From positions 62,001 to 126,000 of the forward strand of contig DUNO01000017.1 of assembly GCA_012839295.1 (NCBI GenBank): a DNA stretch of 64,000 nt. The letters run 5' to 3'. Of the stretch, positions 36,704 to 45,209 are shown one piece after another. A program made the translations under genes and the position numbers. Origin of the DNA: Clostridiales bacterium (lineage in GTDB: Bacteria; Bacillota; Clostridia; Lachnospirales; Lachnospiraceae). The notes below the pieces were generated by a model. That model had not been told where the DNA came from. It searched no databases and saw only the letters and a list, made by a program, of their open reading frames with translations. Each line of letters starts with the position of its first letter. Position 1 is the stretch's first letter.

Positions 36704-38428
36704 TTATCTATTATTATAACGTTCGTAGGCTGCTTGATTAATTGCTATATTTTCCTCCACGCCAAAAGCTTTGATCTGTGCTTTGAAGTCTTCCCAGCTT
36801 GAATCATTTAATTCTTCTGTTCCCATGATGAACTTAAGAATCATAGAGTTTAAATAATCATCTATATTAGCCTGGTTGCTTGTATATTTCTGATCCTCTT
36901 CTATCGTTCTGGAAACCCCTACCGGTAATTTATTATCATCTTTCTGATATGCTACCCATAGCTGACTTGCATCATATGCCTCTTTTGTATATGTTACCTT
37001 CTGATTATCCATGTTAGCTAAACCTGGCAAACGGGCGGCTGCGAGGTTATTCATGTTATCAACATTTCCTCCCATAAAGGTAAAATTGCTGTTAAAGATA
37101 ATTGTGCCATCCTCTGCCAAGGTATATGAACCTTCTTCCAATCCATTATTTATCATAATTTCATTCCTATCAGCACCCTGTTCCTTCGTCAAACCATAAG
37201 TTTTCAGTAAAGAACCTTCCTCTGTATATAGATAATCCAGCGTTGTTAACAGTCTTTCAATATCCTCACAGGCTGATGTAATTACTACCTTCGATACATC
37301 CTCAAACCTGCCACTATAAAGACGGTTAGGTGCAGTTGTAATCCCATTCTTTGCATCAATTGGGTTCTTTAACCCGCGAACATCTACATATAGTCCATAA
37401 TCAGGCATCGACATTCTATCTCCCACCTGTGAGGTTAATCCAAACCAAATGCCGGCCGCCCCACCATAGGTTAGTGAAGTATTCGGCAAATAGAACATAT
37501 CTGTTGTTCTGCTGGCAAAATCCTTATAGATATATCCCGCCTCATACCATTCATTCATCTTCTTCAGGTAATTATAGAAGCCATCCTCTATTGGCCCGTA
37601 CTTCACTGTGCCATTATCCATATAATAAGTCATTGATGCACCAAAGCTGCTTATTAAATCATTGGACGGAAAATAACCATATGCCGGAATAATCAATGGT
37701 GCATAATCCTGCATTCCTGCCGCTTCAAAATACTGCTTAAACAATGGAAGCATATAATCCCAGTCTTCAATAGTTGTTGGTTCCGCATTTCCACTGGGGA
37801 ATTTAACATTATCACCAGTCATCGTTTTTAAGATATCATAGCGGTAAACCAATCCCCCCCACATTAACTGATCCCTTGTATGCAGCACCGAAAGCTTCAG
37901 GATCTTTCCATCATCGCTATAGATGTTCTTCCTGAATGCCTCATTTTCGTCCAATAATTTCTTGAAGTTAGGCATATAGTCTAAATAATCTGCTATATTG
38001 ATGATCACATCGTCTTCATATAGCTTATCGATCGATCCTGTATATGATGTAACATCAATCATATCCGTATATTCTCCGGTACCAAACATCAGATTCAGAG
38101 ATTCCTGTTCCGTTCCGGATACCGGCTGCTGGCACTTCAAGGTCATGTTAAACTTCTCATTCAAATACTGTAAACCCGGGTTGTCACTATAGTCAGAGTA
38201 AAAATCATTGGGAGATGAAAATAGCCAATAGGAAAATTCCTTATGCTCAGAAAAATCAACAGTTTTTGGCTCCCCTGTCCCTTCCCCTGAGGTTGATGCC
38301 GGTGAAGCATCTCCTGAAGTGGAATTATCAGGGTTATTGCTGTTATTGGCATCGCCCGCTTTTTTACAAGCGCTAAAGGTACTGAATATCAGCAGCGTGC
38401 ACAATAAAATTGCTATGAATTTTTTCAT
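36704..38428 (-). CDS. Orphan extracellular sugar-binding lipoprotein
   Basis: The product is about 574 residues from the ATG at 38428, behind AAAGGAGGAGAC. The signal peptide MKKFIAILLCTLLIFSTFSA ends at lipobox Cys21, followed by a Ser/Thr/Asn/Gly-rich linker (about 22-60). The rest fits a large LipO/LplA-type family 1 solute-binding protein. Unlike the lipoprotein at 30614-32113 it has no adjacent permeases; its neighbours are pseudogene fragments. It may serve the LplB/LplC pair encoded 6 kb away, or be left behind after loss of its own transporter. A palindromic site lies upstream. Confidence 0.88.
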   Translation of the reverse strand: MKKFIAILLCTLLIFSTFSACKKAGDANNSNNPDNSTSGDASPASTSGEGTGEPKTVDFSEHKEFSYWLFSSPNDFYSDYSDNPGLQYLNEKFNMTLKCQQPVSGTEQESLNLMFGTGEYTDMIDVTSYTGSIDKLYEDDVIINIADYLDYMPNFKKLLDENEAFRKNIYSDDGKILKLSVLHTRDQLMWGGLVYRYDILKTMTGDNVKFPSGNAEPTTIEDWDYMLPLFKQYFEAAGMQDYAPLIIPAYGYFPSNDLISSFGASMTYYMDNGTVKYGPIEDGFYNYLKKMNEWYEAGYIYKDFASRTTDMFYLPNTSLTYGGAAGIWFGLTSQVGDRMSMPDYGLYVDVRGLKNPIDAKNGITTAPNRLYSGRFEDVSKVVITSACEDIERLLTTLDYLYTEEGSLLKTYGLTKEQGADRNEIMINNGLEEGSYTLAEDGTIIFNSNFTFMGGNVDNMNNLAAARLPGLANMDNQKVTYTKEAYDASQLWVAYQKDDNKLPVGVSRTIEEDQKYTSNQANIDDYLNSMILKFIMGTEELNDSSWEDFKAQIKAFGVEENIAINQAAYERYNNR

Positions 38429-38471
38429 AACTTGTCTCCTCCTTTTAATATATAATTGGGCTATGTTGGAC

Positions 38472-38487
38472 AAACCAAACTTGGTTT
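38472..38487. promoter_or_regulatory. Palindromic operator-like site upstream of the orphan lipoprotein gene
   Basis: AAACCAA-AC-TTGGTTT is a 7+7 bp perfect dyad with a two-base centre, 44 bases before the lipoprotein start. Size and symmetry suit a LacI-type repressor or similar; no such regulator is in the window. Confidence 0.4.
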
Positions 38488-38573
38488 AATCCCATCCATA
38501 TATGTATATTAAACAAAAACAGGAGGCATTTATATCAACTTTCTATTATTTTTTATATTTTTTTATTCTAATG

Positions 38574-39507
38574 TCACAAAAACAAATCAATACTCTCACA
38601 ACGTACATATTCCTTCAAATTATCAAAAAGCGAGCTATAAGGCTTAACAGCTACCGGCTCATACCCTGTCTCTTCATTGTAAACATATTTACAGGTTGAG
38701 GATTTTAAAATTACATTCAACAGGTTCATCGCAGATTTTTGAACATCACCCAGTGTAATATAGGCATCCCTCCGGGTTCCCTTATAAGTGACCGTCTTCG
38801 TTCCATCCTCATTTTGAGTTATCACGGCGATCCCCTGCTCTGCCATCTCTTTCACCTTTTCGCCGGCTTCCATGCCGGCGGCAACTGTTACTCTGCCTTA
38901 AGCTCCTCCGTTTTCCCAAATGCGATCAGGGACTGGTAGGGCTTATCAAGGCTTCCCTCCGGAGCCGAAAAATATACCTGGACCACTTCCCTGCCGGAAT
39001 ATTTACTGCCCTTATTTGTAACACAGGCTTGGACAGTTATGGCTTCCTTATCGATAGAAACCTTCCTCACCTCCATGTCAAAATCCGTGTAGGATAAGCC
39101 ATAGCCAAATTCATAGGCCGGTTTTATGTTGAAGCTGTCAAAATGGCGGTAGCCTACGTAAATACCCTCCCCATAATTCACCTGCTTGCCGTCCCCTGCA
39201 TTGGTTCCAAAGGTTTTGGATGCAGGGTAATCGGAGTAATCCGCTGCCCAGGTCTGTGTCAGCTTGCCGGAGGGCGTAGCAGCTCCGCTTAAAATATCAG
39301 CCAGGGCATTACCGCCCTCCTGTCCTGCCAATGACATTAAGAGCAGGGCATCAAGGCCTGGGGAAAGCCTGCGATCATCTTTAATGTAAATGCCTTGGCA
39401 GATGATATATTAGGGTTTGCAGCCATACCTGGAAAATATTTTTCTAATACCGCCTTTGCTGCTTCGCTTTTTAATAAATCACCTAACTTTGAATTTACTG
39501 AAAACAT
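38574..39507 (-). pseudogene. Decayed GH3 beta-glucosidase-type gene in three pieces
   Basis: A real gene start is present: AAGGAGG precedes the ATG at 39507. The first 50 codons encode NSKLGDLLKSEAAKAVLEKY, a small helical domain, and then the frame runs abruptly into GH3 sequence and stops at 39337. A shifted frame continues with GLDALLLMSLAGQEGGNAL (from about 39358) through YGFGLSY-type and Fn3-like GH3 sequence (FGYGLSYTDFDMEV) to a stop at 38888. A third frame (from 38873) carries the tail typical of large GH3 enzymes (YITLGDVQKSAMNLLNVI). The whole catalytic barrel with its nucleophile is missing, so the gene cannot make an active enzyme. Confidence 0.8.
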
Positions 39508-39694
39508 AGTATAAATACCTCCTTAGCAGATAGCTTATAAACTTATTGGAATTTCACAGTTCTATTATAATGGGCTACCAAGGGATATATCAATCAACAA
39601 ACAGGAAGGATCTGTTGGGAATTAGATATAAAGATAATCCGTACTCCCCAGTCAGATCGTTCCCTGCGCCTATTCGTGCTTAGCATAAGCAGCA

Positions 39695-39722
39695 AAAAAG
39701 CGCTCCAAAGTGAACGCTTTTT
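39695..39722 (-). terminator. Terminator after the CLC-type gene
   Basis: AAAAAGCG (39695-39702) and CGCTTTTT (39715-39722) form an 8-bp stem with T-runs on both sides, about 40 bases past the CLC stop. The 253-base gap 39508-39760 otherwise shows only the presumed upstream region of the GH3 pseudogene. Confidence 0.65.
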
Positions 39723-39760
39723 ATTTGAGCTTATGATATGTCTTTTTACAACAAACAACC

Positions 39761-40996
39761 CTATTTTCTGATTCTCTGGGCACCATAGATGGATTTATTC
39801 CCGTTAAATACATAAGCGATGGCACAAACTACAAAGAAATATGGAAGGTAATCATAGCCGAATACCTCAACCCCGATAAAAATCGGGGCAAGTATGGTAT
39901 TGGTGGCACTTCCAAACAATGCGGCGTAACCTAAGGCTGCCACAAACTGTACGGGCAGGCCAAGGAAGCCCGATAGGACTACCCCCAGTGTTGCGCCAAT
40001 GGAAAATAAAGGTGTCACCTCTCCCCCCTGGTATCCGATTGCAAGGGTCAAAATAGTAAAAGCCGCTTTTAAAAGCCAGTCATACCAGTAGACCTGCTCT
40101 CCCAGAAAGCTGTTTTGAATCAAATTGGTGCCCAGGCCGGAATATCTGCCGTGATGGATAAGAAACAATAAAACGCTCAGCATGCAGCCCATTATAAAAA
40201 TTTTAAGGAGCGGATTTTTAAACCGCTTATTAAAATGGTTCTTACTATAGGCGAGGATGTGTGCAAACAATCCTCCGACAACCCCAAATATAATACCTAA
40301 GAATATCATTTGAAAGGCGAAGGGCAGTGATAGTCCCAGTGAACTGTGCAACTCAACCCGGAACTTTTCAAGCCCTAACAAATGAGACGTATAGCTTGCC
40401 ACAAAGGAAGCTACAATGGAAGGAAACAGTGCACCGTATTCAACGGATCCGGCAACCAATACCTCCATGGCAAAGAAAATCGCCGCAACCGGTGTCTGGA
40501 ACAGCCCCGCAAAGCCGGCGGCCATACCGGTGATGAGAAATACCTTCGAACTATCCTGCAAGCCTATTTTTCTGCCGATTGTATGGGATAGGGCTCCACC
40601 AATCTGTACGGCCACACCTTCCCTGCCGGCACTTCCACCAAATAAATGGGTCAGCCAGGTACTTACCATCACTAATGGAATTAACCGCTTCGGAATCACA
40701 TTCTCCTCTTCAAAGCCGGCGGCAAAGATCAGGGACATTCCTTTTGCGCTGTTTTTGCCAATTCTTTGATAGGTATATACAATGAACACGCCGATTAAGG
40801 GCAGAAAGATGATTAACAGGTTAAAATGCTGGGTGCGAAAATCCGTAAGCGCTAACAACACCCTTCCAAAGAGTGCATCAATAGCTCCGACTAATATCCC
40901 AATACCAATGGAAATAATCCCAATAATCAATATATTTTTATATTCCTTGCTTATCCCTTTCACGATCCGGCTAATCAATTGTCCATTCTCTCCCAT
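39761..40996 (-). CDS. CLC-family anion channel/antiporter, compact CLC-F-like subtype
   Basis: The 411-residue membrane protein has the CLC landmarks GSAGREGVAVQIG (gating Glu126) and GYQGGEVTPLFSIG, plus NPLLKIFIMG and GRYSGLGTN. Its length (about 410, against 440-470 for chloride exchangers) and the GREG...GGEVTPLF pattern recall the fluoride/proton antiporters of the CLC-F clade. That subtype call is from memory of the motifs and is tentative; a chloride exchanger is the alternative. It sits 32 bases after a lysophospholipase-like gene, probably on one transcript. I saw no fluoride riboswitch. Confidence 0.82.
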   Translation of the reverse strand: MGENGQLISRIVKGISKEYKNILIIGIISIGIGILVGAIDALFGRVLLALTDFRTQHFNLLIIFLPLIGVFIVYTYQRIGKNSAKGMSLIFAAGFEEENVIPKRLIPLVMVSTWLTHLFGGSAGREGVAVQIGGALSHTIGRKIGLQDSSKVFLITGMAAGFAGLFQTPVAAIFFAMEVLVAGSVEYGALFPSIVASFVASYTSHLLGLEKFRVELHSSLGLSLPFAFQMIFLGIIFGVVGGLFAHILAYSKNHFNKRFKNPLLKIFIMGCMLSVLLFLIHHGRYSGLGTNLIQNSFLGEQVYWYDWLLKAAFTILTLAIGYQGGEVTPLFSIGATLGVVLSGFLGLPVQFVAALGYAALFGSATNTILAPIFIGVEVFGYDYLPYFFVVCAIAYVFNGNKSIYGAQRIRK

Positions 40997-41028
40997 CTTG
41001 TGATAAATATGATCCTCATTAATATTGC

Positions 41029-41958
41029 TTAAGTTTTAGAATCAAGCCAATCAACAACATCCTTCATAACCTCATCCCGATTGGTTTCATTCAGCATCTC
41101 ATGCCGTCCCTCCGGGTAAAGCTTCATGGAGACATCCAAAAGACCGCATTTTTTATAGGTATTATATAGTTTTCTGACTCCTTTACCGGCTCCCCCAACG
41201 GGATCCTTATCCCCCGAAAAGATATAAACCGGCAAATCCTTTGGCACCAGCAGCACATTCTTAAGCTTATCCGTCTCCTTCAAGCCCTTCATAAAATCAT
41301 AGAAAAAGCCGGCGGTAAATACGCTTCCGCAGTAAGGGTCATTGATGTATTTATCCACTTCCCCATTGTCCCTGCTCAACCAGTCAAATTCGGTGCGGTT
41401 AGGACGGAAGGCGTTATTAAAGCTGCCAAAGGAAAGCTTGTTCATTCTTTCACTTTTCACCCTTCTGCCCCTCTTCTTAACCTCATGGCCTGCAACAAGA
41501 AACCCCAGGTTATGTAATAGCGCCGCACTGCCATTGGAACCGGAAAGGATCACGCCCTTTATTTCCTTTCCAAAGAGCATGATGTACCTCTGGGCCGCGA
41601 AGGATCCCATGCTATGTCCGAACAAAAATACAGGAAACTCCGGATATTCCTTTTTAATCAGGGTTGTTAACTGGTGCATATCCTTTACCATCCAGTCAAA
41701 GCCATCCTCTTCAGCCAAATAACCGACATTCTCAAGGTCTCCCGAGGTCATCCCATGCCCCCGGTGGTCATTTGCATATACAATATATCCATTCTTCGTC
41801 AGTACCTCTGCAAATCTCCCGTATCGGGCTGCTGTTTCCGCCATCCCATGTGCTATCTGAACGATCCCCTTGGCTTCCCGGCCCGGGTCGGGACTCCAAT
41901 GGTAGACGAAAATAATTGACCCATCACCTGATTGAAAGCTAAAATTCTTCGATTGCAT
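41029..41958 (-). CDS. Lysophospholipase/monoacylglycerol lipase-like alpha/beta hydrolase
   Basis: The 309-residue protein is a Hydrolase_4-type enzyme: oxyanion region QIAHGMAETAARYGRF, nucleophile Ser in FGHSMGSFAAQRY, acid in SGDKDPVGG and His in PEGRHEMLNE. Family members hydrolyse monoacylglycerols, lysophospholipids or other esters in the cytoplasm. It is followed after 70 bases by the CLC-type gene. A good promoter with a leader of about 130 bases precedes it. Real substrate unknown. Confidence 0.88.
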   Translation of the reverse strand: MQSKNFSFQSGDGSIIFVYHWSPDPGREAKGIVQIAHGMAETAARYGRFAEVLTKNGYIVYANDHRGHGMTSGDLENVGYLAEEDGFDWMVKDMHQLTTLIKKEYPEFPVFLFGHSMGSFAAQRYIMLFGKEIKGVILSGSNGSAALLHNLGFLVAGHEVKKRGRRVKSERMNKLSFGSFNNAFRPNRTEFDWLSRDNGEVDKYINDPYCGSVFTAGFFYDFMKGLKETDKLKNVLLVPKDLPVYIFSGDKDPVGGAGKGVRKLYNTYKKCGLLDVSMKLYPEGRHEMLNETNRDEVMKDVVDWLDSKT

Positions 41959-42095
41959 GTGACACCTTCCCTCTTATATTTTTTATAAGTATATGGAGCG
42001 TGAAACAAGTCTCCCTGCACCAGGGCACTGCTGCTGTTATCTCCCTGGTTTTGGATGGCTGCCCTCCATGTTAAAATAAGTAACATCCCTTTACA

Positions 42096-42125
42096 AGTAT
42101 AGGTTTAATCGATGGAAAATGTCAA
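42096..42125 (-). promoter_or_regulatory. Promoter of the hydrolase/CLC operon
   Basis: TTGACA (42125-42120), an 18-base spacer and TATACT (42101-42096) on the minus strand. Transcription would start near 42089, leaving a leader of about 130 bases that contains ACCAGGG/CCCTGGT complementarity but no riboswitch I recognise. This is the main content of the 253-base gap 41959-42211. Confidence 0.65.
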
Positions 42126-42211
42126 TCGGCACTCAGATATTATTTTATAAAATCTCCAGCGGGAACCTTGTCATTACTGTTTCCGGTACGCCGCTTTTGA
42201 TCGCCTTCCAC

Positions 42212-43426
42212 TTACTGGATATAGCAGGCCAGAAAATCCCTCAAGGCATCTGCAGCCATCTTAAGCTGCTCCATCCCAGGCAAATATACGATACGGAAAT
42301 GATCCGGCTGCTCCCAATGGAAACCGCCCCCGTGGGTTAATAGGATCTTCTTTTCCTTGAGGAAATCCAGTACCAGCTTCTCATCATCCCGGATGTTAAA
42401 TTTCTTCGTATCAATCCTGGGGAAGATATAAAAGGCCGCCTTTGGCTTAACGGCACTGATTCCGGGAATTTCCTTTAAGGCATTGTATATGAATTCCCTT
42501 TGCTCGTAAACACGCCCACCCTTTACTAGCAGCTGCTTTGTCTCATCCTTATATTTCAGTGCGGCTTCAATCAGCGATTGTGCCGGAACATTGGAGCATA
42601 AGCGCATGGAGGAAAGCAGGTTAATCCCTTCGATATATCCCCGTGCATGGGACTTGTCGCCGGACAGACACATCCAGCCGCAGCGGTAACCGGCAATCAG
42701 GTGGGATTTTGACAATCCGTTAAGGCTTACCGTCAGCAGGTCAGGGGCGAGGGAGGCAATTGCAACATGCTCATGGTCATCCATTACCAGCCGGTCATAG
42801 ATCTCATCTGCAAATATAATCAGGTTATTCTGCCTTGCCAGCTGGACAACCTCCTCCAATACCTCCTTTGGATAGAGGGCTCCTGTCGGGTTGTTTGGAT
42901 TAATTATGACAATGCCCTTGGTATTTGGCGTTATTTTTCTTTTAATATCCTGGATATCAGGATACCACTCTGCCTCTTCATCACAGATATAATGTATTGC
43001 ATTTCCTCCTGCCAGGATGACGGAAGCGGTCCAGAGGGGATAATCCGGAGCCGGAACCAGGATCTCATCTCCCGGATTCAGCAAAGCCTGCAGGGATAAG
43101 GTGATTAATTCGCTGACGCCATTTCCCGTATAGATGTCATCCATGGTCACATTAGGGATATTCTTCTGCCTGCAATACTCTTCAATTGCAATTCTGGCTG
43201 ATCTGATACCCTTGGAATCAGAATACCCTTCCGTCTCTGTCAGCTGTACCGACATGGCCCGGATGATTTCTTCCGGTGCGCGAAAGCCAAAGGGCGCAGG
43301 GTTTCCGATATTCAGCTTTAATACATCGATTCCCGCCGATATCATCCTGTTTGCCTCATCCATAACCGGCCCCCTGATATCGTAGCATACATTGTCTAAC
43401 CTCATGGATTTACTAAATTCTCTCAT
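42212..43426 (-). CDS. Pyridoxal-phosphate aminotransferase, AlaA-like (glutamate-pyruvate type)
   Basis: The product is about 404 residues from the ATG at 43426, behind GAGAGGAG; a longer frame reaches 43477. It is a fold-type I class I/II aminotransferase: LNIGNPAPFGF near the start, PDYPLWTA, INPNNPTGALYP, and the PLP lysine in SLNGLSKSHLIAGYRCGWM. N-terminal SKSMRLDNVCYDIRGPVMDE is typical of the AlaA/YfbQ branch, which makes alanine from pyruvate and glutamate. A full T-box leader upstream shows that charging of a specific tRNA controls it, fitting an amino acid biosynthesis role. Confidence 0.88.
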   Translation of the reverse strand: MREFSKSMRLDNVCYDIRGPVMDEANRMISAGIDVLKLNIGNPAPFGFRAPEEIIRAMSVQLTETEGYSDSKGIRSARIAIEEYCRQKNIPNVTMDDIYTGNGVSELITLSLQALLNPGDEILVPAPDYPLWTASVILAGGNAIHYICDEEAEWYPDIQDIKRKITPNTKGIVIINPNNPTGALYPKEVLEEVVQLARQNNLIIFADEIYDRLVMDDHEHVAIASLAPDLLTVSLNGLSKSHLIAGYRCGWMCLSGDKSHARGYIEGINLLSSMRLCSNVPAQSLIEAALKYKDETKQLLVKGGRVYEQREFIYNALKEIPGISAVKPKAAFYIFPRIDTKKFNIRDDEKLVLDFLKEKKILLTHGGGFHWEQPDHFRIVYLPGMEQLKMAADALRDFLACYIQ

Positions 43427-43543
43427 AACAATTCTCCTCTCAATTCGCTTTTGTTCGTAAGTAATTGCGAAGCCCAATAACTGCCGTTATTTTTCATTGA
43501 CTATACAGCTTCGCAATTGACAGAGCCTAGATTAGCCGGGAAT

Positions 43544-43890
43544 AAAAAAAGCCCCAAACGCTATATAAAACGTTTAGGGCGAATATATCATCCGTGTTAC
43601 CACCTAAATTCAGAGACACCTCTCTGCACTCTGCCAGTACAATCATACTGCTTCCCTGTAACGTGGGAATACGTTGAAGCCTACTGGGATTTCATTATAC
43701 ATCCGTTCGGTCCAAAGCTCCAAGACTGCTTCCATACAAACTCCATAAAGATTCGCACCAACCATCTTCTCTCTGAAATATCATTCATATGTACTACTTC
43801 TTTTCATAGCCGTTTCTTTTTCTATGTAATGAAGGCTTAATACCTGGCACAACCATGCTGATATGATCGCTGGCCTTCATTAATTTTTCT
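43544..43890 (-). ncRNA. T-box riboswitch leader controlling the aminotransferase gene
   Basis: On the minus strand the leader holds, in order, a stem I region with a CAGAGAG element and GGTTGGTGCGAA loop (43771-43751 area), the T-box TAGGTGGTAACACGGA (43606-43591), and a terminator made of GCCCTAAACG (43580-43571) and CGTTTGGGGC (43560-43551) followed by seven T. The T-box bulge reads UGGU, requiring a tRNA with discriminator A73. A GCA triplet at 43729-43727 in the context GAAGCAG is a candidate alanine specifier; this assignment is tentative because I could not fold stem I fully. Uncharged tRNA would switch the gene on. Confidence 0.88.
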
Positions 43891-43891
43891 T

Positions 43892-43920
43892 ATTCTAACA
43901 ATTTAATATCCCGTTGTCAA
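43892..43920 (-). promoter_or_regulatory. Promoter of the T-box leader
   Basis: TTGACA (43920-43915), a 17-base spacer and TAGAAT (43897-43892): a near-consensus sigma-A promoter directly before the T-box RNA. Confidence 0.8.
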
Positions 43921-43923
43921 TAC

Positions 43924-44038
43924 CTGAAATTTTTATTAAGCTTTTGTCTGAAAAGTCTGAAAAATTTATGGATCTTTTGTTACTGAAGTTTTATTAAGCT
44001 TTGTCTGAACTTTGTCTGAGTTTTTTATTGATCCTTTG
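43924..44038. repeat. Imperfect tandem direct repeat of about 58 bp
   Basis: Units 43924-43982 and 43983-44038 both run CTGAA..TTTTATTAAGCTT..TGTCTGAA..GTCTGA..GATC.TTTG with scattered substitutions and small indels. The repeat lies between the T-box promoter and the 3' end of the aldo/keto reductase gene. No function is apparent. Confidence 0.65.
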
Positions 44039-44074
44039 GTCGTGCAATCCACTCCTGCTGCTGGGGGCTCATTC

Positions 44075-45034
44075 TTAAAGCTGACCTTGTCCTTCCTCAA
44101 GCCAAAGATATTCAGCTTCACTAAGCCTTTGCCCCACGGTACCCGCTGTCGTTGCTACATGTTTAGCGGACGGGCTTGTAATTGCATATACATCAAAGGG
44201 CGCGTGAAACAAGTAGACCAGTGCCAGCTCTGCTACAGTAGTTCCCTTTTTCTTGGCTAATTGCTCCAGCCTTGAAAGCCGTTCCATATTTTGCGGATGA
44301 TAATATTCCTTGATAAAGCCTTCAAAAAACATGTCCTTTACTTTATCCAAAGGATCCGTGGATTTTACTTTTCCAGATAAGAAGCCCCTGGCCAGGGCAG
44401 AATATGCAAATACGGGCATTTGATTCCTGCGGTACCACTCCCGTTCCTCTTTGTTCTTTTCACCTGCCAGGCAAACACTATCGAAGGGATCCTCTATCTG
44501 CTCCAGGTAGCTGTAGCATTGCTGGGCAACCGCAAAGCCCTTTAAGCCCTTCTTATAAGCATATTCCTGAGCCTCTTCAAGCCTGCCCCTGGCCCAATTA
44601 GAAACGCCAAAAATACCAATCTTATTAGCAGAATGCAATTCATTCAATGTCTCAATAATTGCTCCCACATCAGAAATCTTATCATCTTTATGCAGGAAAT
44701 AGATATCCACAAAATCCATTTTCAAGTTTTTCAAGGACTCTTCCAGTTCGCCTTTGATTAACTTCGGTGTGATTTTAATGTCCGTCCCATCAATCATGCA
44801 GCCCTTGGTAATAACCGTGATTTTGTCCCGGTTTTCACGCTTTGATACCCAGTCTCCCAAGGAGGCCTCACTGCCCCCATAGCCCCTTGCCGTATCAAAG
44901 GTTGTTATTCCAGCCTCATAAGCGCAGTCTAAAGTCTCTGAAGCATCTTTTCCTCCCCACATTTGAGGAGTAGCAGCTCCGTATATAATCCGGGAAACCG
45001 GATTTTTAACTCCTTTAAGCTTTGAATATTCCAT
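44075..45034 (-). CDS. Aldo/keto reductase
   Basis: The 319-residue (beta/alpha)8 NAD(P)H oxidoreductase shows the family's tetrad: Asp in TTFDTARGYGGSEASLG followed by its Tyr, Lys in VITKGC and His in YFLHKDD. The GVSNWARGRLEEA segment is the usual beta-6 motif. It reduces aldehydes or ketones, or oxidises sugars; substrate cannot be told. A ribosome binding site AGAAAGGGG precedes the ATG, and it has its own promoter (45109-45138), so it is probably a single-gene unit. Confidence 0.92.
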   Translation of the reverse strand: MEYSKLKGVKNPVSRIIYGAATPQMWGGKDASETLDCAYEAGITTFDTARGYGGSEASLGDWVSKRENRDKITVITKGCMIDGTDIKITPKLIKGELEESLKNLKMDFVDIYFLHKDDKISDVGAIIETLNELHSANKIGIFGVSNWARGRLEEAQEYAYKKGLKGFAVAQQCYSYLEQIEDPFDSVCLAGEKNKEEREWYRRNQMPVFAYSALARGFLSGKVKSTDPLDKVKDMFFEGFIKEYYHPQNMERLSRLEQLAKKKGTTVAELALVYLFHAPFDVYAITSPSAKHVATTAGTVGQRLSEAEYLWLEEGQGQL

Positions 45035-45108
45035 TCTCGTGCCCCTTTCTATCCGTGCCCTTTTTAGCTCAATGCTATTGCTTATAGTAACATCATTATC
45101 TTATTATT

Positions 45109-45138
45109 AGTATAGTTTTAATCACTGGCTGCTGTCAA
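45109..45138 (-). promoter_or_regulatory. Promoter of the aldo/keto reductase gene
   Basis: TTGACA (45138-45133), an 18-base spacer and TATACT (45114-45109) on the minus strand, about 75 bases before the start codon. Confidence 0.7.
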
Positions 45139-45209
45139 ACAATATAACGATCTAATTTTATAAGCTCTAACCAAGCAGACAAACCAGGAGGAGCCCGACT
45201 TAGTCTACA

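Noticed and set aside
41853-42086. A 77-codon minus-strand frame in the leader of the hydrolase gene
   Set aside because: It overlaps the start of the hydrolase in another frame, has no usable ribosome binding site, and lies in what is better explained as an untranslated leader.
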